Shown one piece after another: positions 1 to 8,849 of a DNA stretch of 46,931 bases (its first letter is position 1; each line of letters begins with the position of its first letter). Location: positions 1 through 46,931 of IMG/VR virus record IMGVR_UViG_3300022072_000001. One strand, 5' to 3'. The notes beneath the pieces are model-generated. The model saw nothing but the letters and a program-made list of their open reading frames with translations. It did not search any database and was not told where the DNA came from. Position numbers and translations under genes: made by a program. The stretch comes from a virus.

Positions 1-245
1 TTTGAAGGACTAGACAAATCTACCCAAGCCGTTCCGTTGTACCCTTCAAATACGTTTGACAAATATCGAATAGTACCCGCATTGGTATTGGCTGTTGTGC
101 CTATCCGAATAGCTCCGTTTACGTCAAGCCGCTCGGTCGGACTAGTGCCGCCGATATGTAATTGACTATTAGCATCCACCCTAAGTTGAGCCAAAGAAAT
201 TTGCATATATGCAAAAAATAAAACCCCTAATAATATCTTTTTCAT
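1..245 (-). CDS. Tail fibre with S74 domain, 5' part only (duplicate copy)
   Basis: The start codon is at 245 and the frame runs off the left edge after about 81 codons. It is the same sequence as the first part of the complete gene at 43652-45061. It begins with a signal peptide (MKKILLGVLFFAYMQISLAQ) followed by a T-E-R-L-D-V-N-G motif common at the start of bacteroidetal fibre proteins. It lies 11 bases downstream of the long fibre gene, so on the circular map the two are consecutive in one operon. See the complete copy for function. Confidence 0.9.
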   Translation of the reverse strand, partial: MKKILLGVLFFAYMQISLAQLRVDANSQLHIGGTSPTERLDVNGAIRIGTTANTNAGTIRYLSNVFEGYNGTAWVDLSSPS

Positions 246-2115
246 GTTAATTTGATTTATAATTTTATTCTAACATCTGTCCCTATTCTGTATAGGGAAA
301 ATTGTAATAAGTCAGTATCCGCAATTGCTGCGGCCTCATTTGCGTAATTTTCTAATTCTGCTATAACGTTTGTTTTTCCGTTGACTTGTTTGACGTTTAA
401 TTCTGCAAATCCATTAGCAATATTTGCGGTATGTAATAGTTTAGCTCCATCTTCTTCTATGGTAACAGAACCAAGTATTCCGCTTTTTCCGTAGATTAAA
501 TTCGATTGCGTATTAGTGAATTGAAGGTTACTAGTTGCACCATTGCTTAGATTATTCTGTAAGCTCCAAGTTCCTGTATTAGTGTGAGATGGGTTTGCGC
601 TTCCTGTCAAATTAGTACTAAGCATGTTGGTTTTGTTTGTTGTAATCGTCAACAAACTAGGATTGCTAGAATCTAAATTAAAATCCGTTGAATTAAATCT
701 AATTATAGCGTCATTTATTAGCGTGAAATTAAGATTTCCTGTTTCTTGAAATATTACTCCAGTAATACCATCAGCGCCTGCTGGCCCTTGTGGACCTTCT
801 GGACCTTGTGGACCTTGCTGACCTGGTGCTCCTACATTACTATTTATATTAGATAGTGCTGTATTCAAATCGTTATTTCCTGCCGTGGTGGGGTCTGTAA
901 CGGTTACATCTGTACCTAAGATTTTTTCAAATTCGACTTGTCCAAATGTAGTTATATTTTTCATAAATCCGCCCACATTCGTACCACTGGCTGGCTGAAT
1001 ATTTACTGTACCGCCTTCCCCATCTATTAAAATACTGCCTCCTGCTGTTGCTGCAATTCCTATATCTTTTGCTTGCACCGTGAATGCGCTACCTGTACCA
1101 CTAGAAGCAAACCAAAGCCCTTTATTATAGTAACTATATATTCTAGTACTTCCATTTGCGCCCGTTTGTGTTTGGTTGGCGCTTGCTAAGTTGTTTATAG
1201 TAGGCTTATTTGTTAAATCTGTATAACTACCAGAAAACAGACTAGGCTTGTTCAAAACCAAGGCATCCCCTGTAGTGGCATCCCAATCCGCATTTACATT
1301 GACCTCCGCACCTGTGGCAATTCCCGCCAATTTTGTAGCATCCGCACTTGGATAGGTATTCTTTGCCGTGTTCGCCGTTATTGCGCTTGCTTGTCCTGCT
1401 GTGATTGTCGTAGGCTTTCCTGAAACATTTGCCCATGTAGGGGCTATAACAGCATTAAATTCTGTTAATGAAATTTTCTTTTCTTCTGTAGCATCAGCAT
1501 ACACAAAATAAGAGGTACTTATAGGAGTGTCATCCGTGGGCAATTCTGCAAAATTCAAATAAAGTTCTGTATTTATTGCCTCTAAATCTAAACCTAATCC
1601 AGTTGTAATAAGATTGTTTATTGTAGGCTTATTTATTAAGTCTGTATAACTACCAGAAAACAGACTAGGTAAATTTGAAAGTGAATTATAGTTACCATCA
1701 AACAGACTAGGTAAATTTGAAAGTGAATTATAGTTACCATCAAACAAACTAGGTTTATTTAGTATAAAAGCATCACCTGTGGTAGCATCCCAATCAGACT
1801 GCACATTGACTTCAGCGCCTGCCTCAATCCCTGCCAGCTTGGAAGCATCTGCACTTGGGTAGGTATTCTTTGCCGTGTTCGCTGTGATTTCATTGGCTTG
1901 TCCTGCTGTGATGGTTGTAGGCTTATTCAAAATCAAAGCATCACCTGTGGTAGCATCCCAATCAGACTGCACATTGACTTCAGCGCCTGCCTCAATCCCT
2001 GCCAGCTTGGAAGCATCTGCACTTGGGTAGGTATTCTTTGCCGTGTTCGCTGTGATTTCATTGGCTTGTCCTGCTGTGATGGTTGTAGGCTTATTCAAAA
2101 TCAAAGCATCACCTG
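1..2115. repeat. Terminal direct repeat, left copy
   Basis: The sequence from base 1 matches 44817-46931 with a constant offset of 44,816, wherever I compared it, up to the last base of the window. It covers the start of the S74 fibre gene, most of the long fibre gene and about one and a half of its 168-bp repeats. This means a circular or circularly permuted genome reported with overlapping ends, or a real direct terminal repeat. The sequence alone cannot separate these; the end falling inside tandem repeats favours an assembly overlap. Confidence 0.95.
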
Positions 2116-2914
2116 AATCAGCATCCCAATCAGACTGCACATTGACTTCTGCCCCTGCTGCAATCCCTGCCAGCTTGGAAGCATCTGCACTTGGGTAGGT
2201 ATTCTTTGCCGTGTTCGCTGTGATTTCATTGGCTTGTCCTGCTGTGATGGTTGTAGGCTTATTCAAAATCAAAGCATCACCTGAATCAGCATCCCAATCA
2301 GACTGCACATTGACTTCTGCCCCTGCTGCAATCCCTGCCAGCTTGGAAGCATCTGCACTTGGGTAGGTATTCTTTGCCGTGTTCGCTGTGATTTCATTGG
2401 CTTGTCCTGCTGTGATGGTTGTAGGCTTATTCAAAATCAAAGCATCACCTGAATCAGCATCCCAATCAGACTGCACATTGACTTCAGCGCCTGCCTCAAT
2501 CCCTGCCAGCTTTGCATCATTTTGTAATAAATATCTTACATCTAAGGTTGTTGTATCAACTCCAATAATAGTGCTTAATCCATCTGTATTTAATTCAACC
2601 CCCCATCCTTTTTTCATGTATAATTGACCCCCTGAACCTGACAGCATAAAAATTGTTCCTAATGTATCACCTGAACCATCCAGTAGGGGTGAAATTGCAA
2701 CCATTTGATTATTTTCATCTATCAAATTATTCATACTAGCCGTGTCTATTACTTCAGTAACTAGCACCCATTTCGCCCTACCTGACAGGTCATAAGATTT
2801 TAGCATGTATCCTGCCCCTGGTGCTGGTTTAATCAATGCAGGGTTCATGCCCTCATTCTGAGCGCCCAAAAAAGAAGAAATACCTAAGAATAATATAATT
2901 GTTATAAATCGCAT
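257..2914 (-). CDS. Long repetitive tail fibre protein with collagen-like segment
   Basis: 885 residues. The N-terminus is a Sec-type signal peptide (charged MRF, hydrophobic core, cleavage expected after G-A-Q near residue 19). Residues about 135-420 consist of a 56-residue module (A-G-A-E-V-N-V-Q-S-D-W-D, then I-L-N-K-P-T-T-I-T-A-G-Q, then N-T-A-K-N-T-Y-P-S-A-D) in five near-identical copies, with two more divergent copies later. Short S-L-F-x-G-x-Y-x-x-L repeats separate these. A collagen-like stretch of seven G-X-Y triplets follows (G-P-Q-G-P-E-G-P-Q-G-P-A). Long repetitive, glycine/asparagine-rich proteins next to an S74 fibre are typical receptor-binding fibres; the role is inferred. 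Its start overlaps the previous gene by 13 bases. A virion protein with an export signal is odd. Confidence 0.75.
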   Translation of the reverse strand: MRFITIILFLGISSFLGAQNEGMNPALIKPAPGAGYMLKSYDLSGRAKWVLVTEVIDTASMNNLIDENNQMVAISPLLDGSGDTLGTIFMLSGSGGQLYMKKGWGVELNTDGLSTIIGVDTTTLDVRYLLQNDAKLAGIEAGAEVNVQSDWDADSGDALILNKPTTITAGQANEITANTAKNTYPSADASKLAGIAAGAEVNVQSDWDADSGDALILNKPTTITAGQANEITANTAKNTYPSADASKLAGIAAGAEVNVQSDWDADSGDALILNKPTTITAGQANEITANTAKNTYPSADASKLAGIEAGAEVNVQSDWDATTGDALILNKPTTITAGQANEITANTAKNTYPSADASKLAGIEAGAEVNVQSDWDATTGDAFILNKPSLFDGNYNSLSNLPSLFDGNYNSLSNLPSLFSGSYTDLINKPTINNLITTGLGLDLEAINTELYLNFAELPTDDTPISTSYFVYADATEEKKISLTEFNAVIAPTWANVSGKPTTITAGQASAITANTAKNTYPSADATKLAGIATGAEVNVNADWDATTGDALVLNKPSLFSGSYTDLTNKPTINNLASANQTQTGANGSTRIYSYYNKGLWFASSGTGSAFTVQAKDIGIAATAGGSILIDGEGGTVNIQPASGTNVGGFMKNITTFGQVEFEKILGTDVTVTDPTTAGNNDLNTALSNINSNVGAPGQQGPQGPEGPQGPAGADGITGVIFQETGNLNFTLINDAIIRFNSTDFNLDSSNPSLLTITTNKTNMLSTNLTGSANPSHTNTGTWSLQNNLSNGATSNLQFTNTQSNLIYGKSGILGSVTIEEDGAKLLHTANIANGFAELNVKQVNGKTNVIAELENYANEAAAIADTDLLQFSLYRIGTDVRIKL
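1752..2591 (-). repeat. Five 168-bp tandem repeats inside the long fibre gene
   Basis: Units begin at 1752, 1920, 2088, 2256 and 2424 (exact 168-base, 56-codon period); the last is incomplete. Two alleles alternate in short blocks: D-A-T-T-G-D versus D-A-D-S-G-D, and E-A-G-A-E versus A-A-G-A-E. The window's right end (46931) falls in the equivalent of the third unit. The repeat can change copy number by recombination, which would alter fibre length in steps of 56 residues. Confidence 0.9.
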
Positions 2915-3483
2915 CCAATAAAATTTATGTCCAATATTGCCCCGTCATCTACTTGGAAACCGTCACCCCAATCAACATAGGTTTTGACAGAATAAAGAAC
3001 ATTATTACCTGTTAAGATTTCCTGACTACTAGTAATATAACTAGCTGCATAATAATTTTTTGATTCATTCAAAGTGCCTGACAAAACTAAAAAATCGTTA
3101 CAAAAGCAAATAGGGTCATCTACAATCAAAGTTTTCATAAGAAAGTGACTGGCAGCGTTGCAGGTGTTTCCTATTAGGGTAACTTTTACATCTATGCTAT
3201 CAATACTATTATCAACATTGTAAATAGGAAAATGAAAAGTATTAATATTGGAAGGGTTAATAAAATGCTGAAACATTCTAAAATATTGAGGTTCAAAACT
3301 ATAGTCTAAGCCTGTTGCCTCAATCAATACGGTGTCGGGCGTTCCTGTATAGCCTACATGAACAGGTATTACATGTTCTATTATATCGAATTCGCACACT
3401 TTGATACCTATAGTGTCTACACTACAAACCTGACTACTAGCCAAATTGCACCAAAAAATAAATACTAAAAATAAATACCTCAT
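2902..3483 (-). CDS. Exported protein of unknown function in fibre cluster
   Basis: 193 residues. A clear signal peptide (MRYLFLVFIFWCNLASSQ) precedes a mature part rich in beta-type sequence and cysteine (C-S-V-D, V-C-E-F, N-T-C-N-A-A, C-F-C-N-D), so disulfides are possible after export. No family recognised. Its end overlaps the start of the long fibre gene by 13 bases and its start overlaps the end of the preceding gene by 4 bases, so the three are probably translationally coupled. Position suggests a fibre-associated or surface protein; this is inference. Confidence 0.7.
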   Translation of the reverse strand: MRYLFLVFIFWCNLASSQVCSVDTIGIKVCEFDIIEHVIPVHVGYTGTPDTVLIEATGLDYSFEPQYFRMFQHFINPSNINTFHFPIYNVDNSIDSIDVKVTLIGNTCNAASHFLMKTLIVDDPICFCNDFLVLSGTLNESKNYYAASYITSSQEILTGNNVLYSVKTYVDWGDGFQVDDGAILDINFIGCDL

Positions 3484-4253
3484 ATTCTTAATTTTATTCT
3501 TACAAATTCATTCATCAAAACTATTACAAAGGTGATTCTGCGCCTGTTGCCTGAACCATCTAAACCAATTGTATAATCCCTACCATGCGAACAGGCAAAA
3601 CCATCCCTAATGACTTCTAATTCATTGTCAATATTGGCAATAGGTAAATCAAAGCTGACATCAATAAAACTACTGCTGCCAACTGTTGCTGTATCTAGTA
3701 CTAATAGGCCATTTCCTATTCTAATCCTGCCCTGTTCTTTTCGGTGATAGTAAACGCTTATACTATCATTTTCAAACTGAATGCTATCAATCGAATTGTT
3801 TAATAAAAAATTCAATGAATCGGCTTGCTTTTTATAGTTCCTGCTTTCAATCGAACTTTTCAAAACAGGGCTAACAGAATTTTGATTATCTGGAACAACT
3901 GCCAAAAAATCTTCTTTCAAATTTTCGCTTATTTGCCCTGTACCAAAAGGGGGAAAGTTTTTGCCCCCTTCGGTTTTTGTTACCGTCACGCTTAAAGAAG
4001 AAAAAGTAGTGCTGTTTATAGCATCAATAACATAAAGCTTAAAATTTGCATCTGTTAAAACATACCCCTGTTGCACCTGTGATGGTAGGTAATTATTATT
4101 TGTCTGGTCAATGAACTTTTTTAGATCTCCTGTATAAGTAGAATCTGAAACAAGTACAAAATTAGTACACTCTATAGATGCCCTAAATTGTGCGCTTACT
4201 TGAATAGTAAGCGCCACAACCAAAGCAAGTACGAGAAAATTATATCTTAGCAT
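3480..4253 (-). CDS. Exported fibre-cluster protein, unknown
   Basis: 257 residues. Signal peptide at residues 1-21 with cleavage expected after V-S-A-Q. The middle is acidic and serine/asparagine-rich; the C-terminus ends in E-F-V-R-I-K-L-R-I, echoing the V-R-I-K-L terminus of the long fibre protein. Such shared ends may be assembly or attachment motifs. One base separates it from the upstream gene. No domain recognised. Tail fibre/appendage role inferred from neighbours. Confidence 0.65.
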   Translation of the reverse strand: MLRYNFLVLALVVALTIQVSAQFRASIECTNFVLVSDSTYTGDLKKFIDQTNNNYLPSQVQQGYVLTDANFKLYVIDAINSTTFSSLSVTVTKTEGGKNFPPFGTGQISENLKEDFLAVVPDNQNSVSPVLKSSIESRNYKKQADSLNFLLNNSIDSIQFENDSISVYYHRKEQGRIRIGNGLLVLDTATVGSSSFIDVSFDLPIANIDNELEVIRDGFACSHGRDYTIGLDGSGNRRRITFVIVLMNEFVRIKLRI

Positions 4254-4254
4254 A

Positions 4255-5388
4255 TTAATAATTTGCTGTTAATTTAAAACCTTCAGTACTGAACCCGTTC
4301 AGGTTTGATGCTCTGATTTGCACCGTTCCAGTTGCGGTCCTTTCTTGAAAAATAGATACAGTAAGCTGCCCTTTGGGGTCGCTTAATACTTCATTGTTTC
4401 CAGAATTGACCAGTTGCAGATTTGCGAAATATTCATCTATTCCATCTGTGTTGATATTGCCCCCTGAAATCGTAATATTTATAGACAAATCACCTGAACC
4501 ATCCCAAACACTTTCCCCTGTGCCACCTCCAAAACGCCAACTTTGTAAATCTGTACTATCCCTATCAAAAGCAAGGGTGAAAACTCCATTATTCCCTGTA
4601 AATGTAGGGGCTTTGCCTAAGTATTTTGCGTGTATATCCTGACCAGAACCATTTGCAATTGTTGCTAGTATCGGTTTGCTAGAAATTGCAGCGTTAAGGA
4701 TTGCCAAAGCTGCCCCCTCTAGGGTCAACCTAGTAGCCATGTTGCTAGTTTGGGTTGAATCTAGGTTAGATAAATCTAAGTCAGTTGTTAATGTTCCATT
4801 GGCTGTTGTGCCTCCAATCGTTTGAACTATTGCCGTTTGATTGGAAGTAAAAGTAAAAGTGTCTTTTGCTTGGATAGTGTTTGTACCATCTGAAAACAGA
4901 ATAAAGCTACTGTCTTTCAAGGTAGTGACAGCCGTTGGACTTGCGCCAATTGCAAGGGCAATACTATTTGCATCACTTGCCACTAAGTTTGCATAATCAA
5001 GCGTGAAAACGCCCCCTGTCTCAGTCAAAGATGGGCTGCTGGCAGGGTCTATGCTTACTTCACTAAGTTCTATCCATGCTGCACCTGTCCACCTGTAAAA
5101 TATGCCTGTTGTAGTGTCAAAATATCCTATGTTCCCATTTGTGGGCGCTCCGCTTGGCGTTCCTGCTTTATATTGGATTTTGTTTAAATATTCCCATGCT
5201 GACCCTGTTCTATCCCAAACCCAAAGCGATTTATCAGCATAGTTAAAAGCAACTTCGCTGCCTAAAGTCGTTTCTGCTGCGGTGTCTGGCACGCCCGAAA
5301 AATACCAAATTCCTGCCCCCTTTTCGGGCGCTATACTCGCAAAGGCAAGCAATAAGAAAATGATAAAACCAAAGATTATATTTTTCAT
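4255..5388 (-). CDS. Putative tail fibre/adhesin with N-terminal export signal
   Basis: 377 residues. Residues 1-18 are strongly hydrophobic (MKNIIFGFIIFLLLAFAS), a signal peptide or anchor. Residues about 25-105 carry W-x-F/Y-rich repeats (I-W-Y-F-S-G-V-P-D, L-W-V-W-D-R-T-G, F-Y-R-W-T-G-A-A-W-I-E-L) of the kind seen in beta-structured phage fibre tips and adhesins. The rest is threonine/serine/asparagine-rich. Adjacent genes on both sides are one to two bases away, so it is within the fibre operon. Receptor-binding role is inferred. Confidence 0.65.
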   Translation of the reverse strand: MKNIIFGFIIFLLLAFASIAPEKGAGIWYFSGVPDTAAETTLGSEVAFNYADKSLWVWDRTGSAWEYLNKIQYKAGTPSGAPTNGNIGYFDTTTGIFYRWTGAAWIELSEVSIDPASSPSLTETGGVFTLDYANLVASDANSIALAIGASPTAVTTLKDSSFILFSDGTNTIQAKDTFTFTSNQTAIVQTIGGTTANGTLTTDLDLSNLDSTQTSNMATRLTLEGAALAILNAAISSKPILATIANGSGQDIHAKYLGKAPTFTGNNGVFTLAFDRDSTDLQSWRFGGGTGESVWDGSGDLSINITISGGNINTDGIDEYFANLQLVNSGNNEVLSDPKGQLTVSIFQERTATGTVQIRASNLNGFSTEGFKLTANY

Positions 5389-5389
5389 G

Positions 5390-6589
5390 TTATACTGTTT
5401 TATTTATTAATGCTGTGCCATAAGGTACTGCACTTTCATGCCCGTGACCTGCATAATATATTCCATCTGAAGCAATCCCCCCAGCATCTGCCAAAGCGTC
5501 TGAAGTGTAGGTAGTTGTAGGGTTCAATTTCCTTATTGCGTTCTTAGGTAAGCCATAAGGATTCCCTATTGTGACTGCATAACAAGAATCGTCTGTTAAT
5601 GCTGCGCTGGCTTCGGTGTCATTGAAATAGGATAGGCTGGCATCTAACTGGACAACTATACCTGCAAAATCCAGATAGGCAAAATATTGACCTGCTGAAA
5701 CCCCTGCTGCTGCTGCTGTGATGTGGTTAGTGTGTTTGCTGACTATATTGAGGGGGCAGGTATTGGCAACCTGTACAATTGTATAATCCAAGCTAGTTAC
5801 CCCCCTTGCATTTACAGATACAATTGAATCTGTTTTGAACTCAATCAATACACTTGCCATGTCACCATCATTGAACCATTCGGGATCATTCATTATCAAT
5901 TCATCGACTGAATGAACCTGGCCTTTTGCGGTGATTTCGACAAAATCATGTAGCCGAAAAAGTCTAAAAAAATCAATCAAGTATTCAGGGGCTATCATCA
6001 CAAATTTATGTAGCTTGTAACTTGTTTGCTGAACAGGAAAATTATACCCGTCTCTTTCTTCTACTTCTTCTTCATAGGGGTATGACGGTTTACCAATTTC
6101 CGAACAAACATAAACAGTCGATTTATAGGGTGCTCTATACCTTATTTGACCGCCTGAATAGTCTATATTTTCCCCATGCCAGCATTCTATCTTTATAAGG
6201 TCAGAGGTTGCCTCTTTCCATATAAAAATATCTGAATAATACGTAACCCCACCAATCGTAAATTTATAATAATACTGTCCTATTGTTTCCCCTGTGCCTA
6301 ATACCGTACTGGCAGGATATACCACTACATTGAACCCATCACCAGGGGCTACTACTAGTCCTCCACCTGTTGCCGCCGCAAAAATATCTATTTCGCTATT
6401 ATCTTCTACTTTTACCAAAAAGAAGGAATTAATTATTTTTCCGTTTGGCACGGCAAACTGAAAGGGTAATAGTGTATCCTTTAAAACAGGCAAGGGGAAT
6501 ACACGGTCATAAGCATAACTTTGCCTATGCTTTTGAAAGTCTAAACTTTCGTATATCCCTATAGTATTATAGTTAACTCTCGGTATCAT
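5390..6589 (-). CDS. Putative baseplate/tail-tip protein
   Basis: 399 residues with no signal peptide, in contrast to the genes downstream. Begins M-I-P-R-V-N-Y and contains aromatic-rich beta-type sequence and a C-terminal part with Y-Y-A-G-H-G-H-E-S-A-V-P-Y-G-T-A. The start overlaps the end of the 721-residue gene by 17 bases. Placed between a large tail protein and the fibres, it most likely links tail tip and fibres. I do not recognise the family. Confidence 0.6.
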   Translation of the reverse strand: MIPRVNYNTIGIYESLDFQKHRQSYAYDRVFPLPVLKDTLLPFQFAVPNGKIINSFFLVKVEDNSEIDIFAAATGGGLVVAPGDGFNVVVYPASTVLGTGETIGQYYYKFTIGGVTYYSDIFIWKEATSDLIKIECWHGENIDYSGGQIRYRAPYKSTVYVCSEIGKPSYPYEEEVEERDGYNFPVQQTSYKLHKFVMIAPEYLIDFFRLFRLHDFVEITAKGQVHSVDELIMNDPEWFNDGDMASVLIEFKTDSIVSVNARGVTSLDYTIVQVANTCPLNIVSKHTNHITAAAAGVSAGQYFAYLDFAGIVVQLDASLSYFNDTEASAALTDDSCYAVTIGNPYGLPKNAIRKLNPTTTYTSDALADAGGIASDGIYYAGHGHESAVPYGTALINKTV

Positions 6590-8738
6590 GGCGTAAGGTG
6601 GCTTTTACAAATTTGCTAGATAAATTTCTATCTAGTTTGTCTATTTTTCCATTGCCTAATGCAGTTGTTACTAACTGCATGGCGTTTGGTTCGGTGGCAC
6701 TTGGAAAGTTGATTTCCTGTAGTTTGTGGCGCTGTACGCTGCTTGCTGTAATGTCCTGTTCGTTGATCGTTACTTTACTGGCTGGCAGTCCGTGACGGTG
6801 AAATTTATCATGCAAATAAGTGAATGATAAATTGCCGTTTTGGGCAATCCAATCTACATTAGCATCTTTTGTGATAGTGGTATATTCAACCTTTAAAATA
6901 TCAACTCCTGTCACTCCTAACAAAACAAAACTTTCTTTTGAAAATTCGTTTGGTTGGGATAAAAGAAAATCTAAATCAGTAACAAATTTTGCTATAGTGA
7001 TTTCTTTAATGTTCCCCTTTTCCACAAAATTTGAGCGTATAACTATATCATAGCCCTTAAATGGTTCACTAGCATCACCCCCCCATTTAAAAGTCATACG
7101 GTCAGGCATCTGGATTTTATCAAACTTGTATTTAGAAGTAAGGAAACCCCATTTTTTGCCCGTTTTAGGTTCGATTATTTGCGTTAAATCTGTGCCAATT
7201 ATGGGCGATGAATAGCTACCCCCATTTTCAAAATAATTTACATGTTCTAGCCTAAGTTTGTTACTGCTGTCAATGAACCAAAAAAGCTTATAAACACCCC
7301 TTAGCATGTTTAAAACCTCACTTAATTTAATAAGTGATTTGTTTGCTGGCTGGTCATATTCCCCTACGGTTATATTAGTAATTGGTGTAATAATTATTTT
7401 TGGCTCAAAGGCTGTTGAAATTGGATTTGGTAGACCGTATAAAAATTGCGAATAGCTGCTATCATTAGAAAAAGTGATACTAGAATCAATATTATTTAAC
7501 AGTCCAGATATTACCCCATGCAAGCTATAACCATCTTTTAAAAGTTGGGCTTTTGCACCATCAGTCACCAATTGCAATAGGGTAGGGGTGTAATAAAACC
7601 AAAGGCTATTGATTGACCACGTTGACCTGCTCAAAGGAAAAAGCGTTTCAGTATAAATTGGTTTTACAAAATATTCAGTCAGACTATTAGGATAGCGCCC
7701 AAAGCCTTGATTAATTAAGGCACTTTCTGAGCTTGGAACTATAGAAGTGACATTGATTGGTAAAACATATTTATAACCCAGTTCAGTACTAATTATATCA
7801 CTACTAGGTAAATCGTTTGTAGGCGCTCCATTTACTGTTGCTTGGTCTGTCAAATACCTAGCATAAATCTTGGAAGAAAACACCTGAAAAGTAATATTAG
7901 GATCTGTATTTTTTCTAAAAGTCGTTTCCCCTAAAGATTCATCATTTACGCCCGTGAAAACGACTTTTAGGGTCGCTATTTCGTATAATTCCCATACTAC
8001 AACATCTTTTTCAGGGTCGTGTGGGTCGTTTGGGTCGCCAACATTGACTAGCTGAAAACTGAAAACCCCATTAGTGTACACTTTTAAGGCGATAGGTTGT
8101 GAAACGTTGGGGGCTGTTGAATTAAGATAGTTTCCACTCGCTCCTGCTGGCAAATTGTCTGCTGGTGGTAGGTAGGTTGTAGGGTAGTCAGCTTTAAAAA
8201 AATAATCATTTTCTAGGGTGTATTCATCAAAAACAGGCGTTTCAACTGCCAATTCCCAATATGTCCCTATTACATGGTTACTAATTGAACTACTACCTGC
8301 AATATACAACTGAATCAAAGGGCTTTTTTTATAATTTACCTCTTTGGTTTCTTCTGCAATTTCTACTAGGTTAAATTCTCTTTCTAATCCCTCTAAAACC
8401 GTTTTATAATTGTCTGAAGGGTTTGGCTGTACTACTAAAGTAGCTTTGTCTTGGTCAAAATCGCAGTCCGTTTTATAAAAAACACCGTTGAAAACTTCAA
8501 TTGAATTTTCAGTTACATTAATAATAAATTCAGATTCAAAAGGGGCGTTATTTATAAAATGGAAGCTTTCACGTTGAAACCTTAATTTTCCGTTTAATTT
8601 GGTTCTATAAAATTTTTGTTCATTCTCTCTTTCAGTCACAAAAGCCCCCCCTTTAGCATGTACACCTGCTTTGATGATACTAGGATTAACAACTTTTGAT
8701 TCGCTGTCATAAGTCAATGTGAAGGTGTAATTATTCAA
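6573..8738 (-). CDS. Large tail-tip/baseplate hub protein candidate
   Basis: 721 residues, mostly beta-type with many aromatic residues. The first 150 residues (Y-T-F-T-L-T-Y; F-I-I-N-V-T-E-N-S-I-E-V-F-N-G-V-F-Y-K-T-D-C-D-F-D) resemble N-terminal domains of large tail-tip proteins of bacteroidetal siphophages, and residues about 460-560 have the hub-like pattern L-S-E-V-L-N-M-L-R-G-V-Y-K-L-F-W-F-I-D-S-S-N-K-L. It is the first gene of the tail-tip block, downstream of the regulatory region at 8739-9053. Assignment rests on size, composition and order (after tape measure, before fibres). Confidence 0.6.
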   Translation of the reverse strand: MNNYTFTLTYDSESKVVNPSIIKAGVHAKGGAFVTERENEQKFYRTKLNGKLRFQRESFHFINNAPFESEFIINVTENSIEVFNGVFYKTDCDFDQDKATLVVQPNPSDNYKTVLEGLEREFNLVEIAEETKEVNYKKSPLIQLYIAGSSSISNHVIGTYWELAVETPVFDEYTLENDYFFKADYPTTYLPPADNLPAGASGNYLNSTAPNVSQPIALKVYTNGVFSFQLVNVGDPNDPHDPEKDVVVWELYEIATLKVVFTGVNDESLGETTFRKNTDPNITFQVFSSKIYARYLTDQATVNGAPTNDLPSSDIISTELGYKYVLPINVTSIVPSSESALINQGFGRYPNSLTEYFVKPIYTETLFPLSRSTWSINSLWFYYTPTLLQLVTDGAKAQLLKDGYSLHGVISGLLNNIDSSITFSNDSSYSQFLYGLPNPISTAFEPKIIITPITNITVGEYDQPANKSLIKLSEVLNMLRGVYKLFWFIDSSNKLRLEHVNYFENGGSYSSPIIGTDLTQIIEPKTGKKWGFLTSKYKFDKIQMPDRMTFKWGGDASEPFKGYDIVIRSNFVEKGNIKEITIAKFVTDLDFLLSQPNEFSKESFVLLGVTGVDILKVEYTTITKDANVDWIAQNGNLSFTYLHDKFHRHGLPASKVTINEQDITASSVQRHKLQEINFPSATEPNAMQLVTTALGNGKIDKLDRNLSSKFVKATLRHDTES

Positions 8739-8839
8739 ATTTTATTTTTTTTCTGAAATTTAACACTTTTTTCTTTAAAAAGAGTCATTATTGTATTTTA
8801 TTGAATATTTATAGATTCTTTTATTTATAATATGTATTG

Positions 8840-8847
8840 TATCTTTG
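8840..8847 (+). promoter_or_regulatory. Rightward promoter -7 element (TATCTTTG)
   Basis: TATCTTTG matches the Bacteroidota -7 consensus TAnnTTTG. I do not see a good TTG at the usual -33 distance. Transcription would start near 8853, making a roughly 200-nt leader before the antirepressor gene. A copy of the candidate operator TTGCACAATAA follows at once (8850-8860). Confidence 0.5.
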
Positions 8848-8849
8848 TA

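Noticed and set aside
257-2914. Diversity-generating retroelement target in the fibre
   Set aside because: No reverse transcriptase gene and no adenine-biased template/variable repeat pair; repeats are tandem modules.
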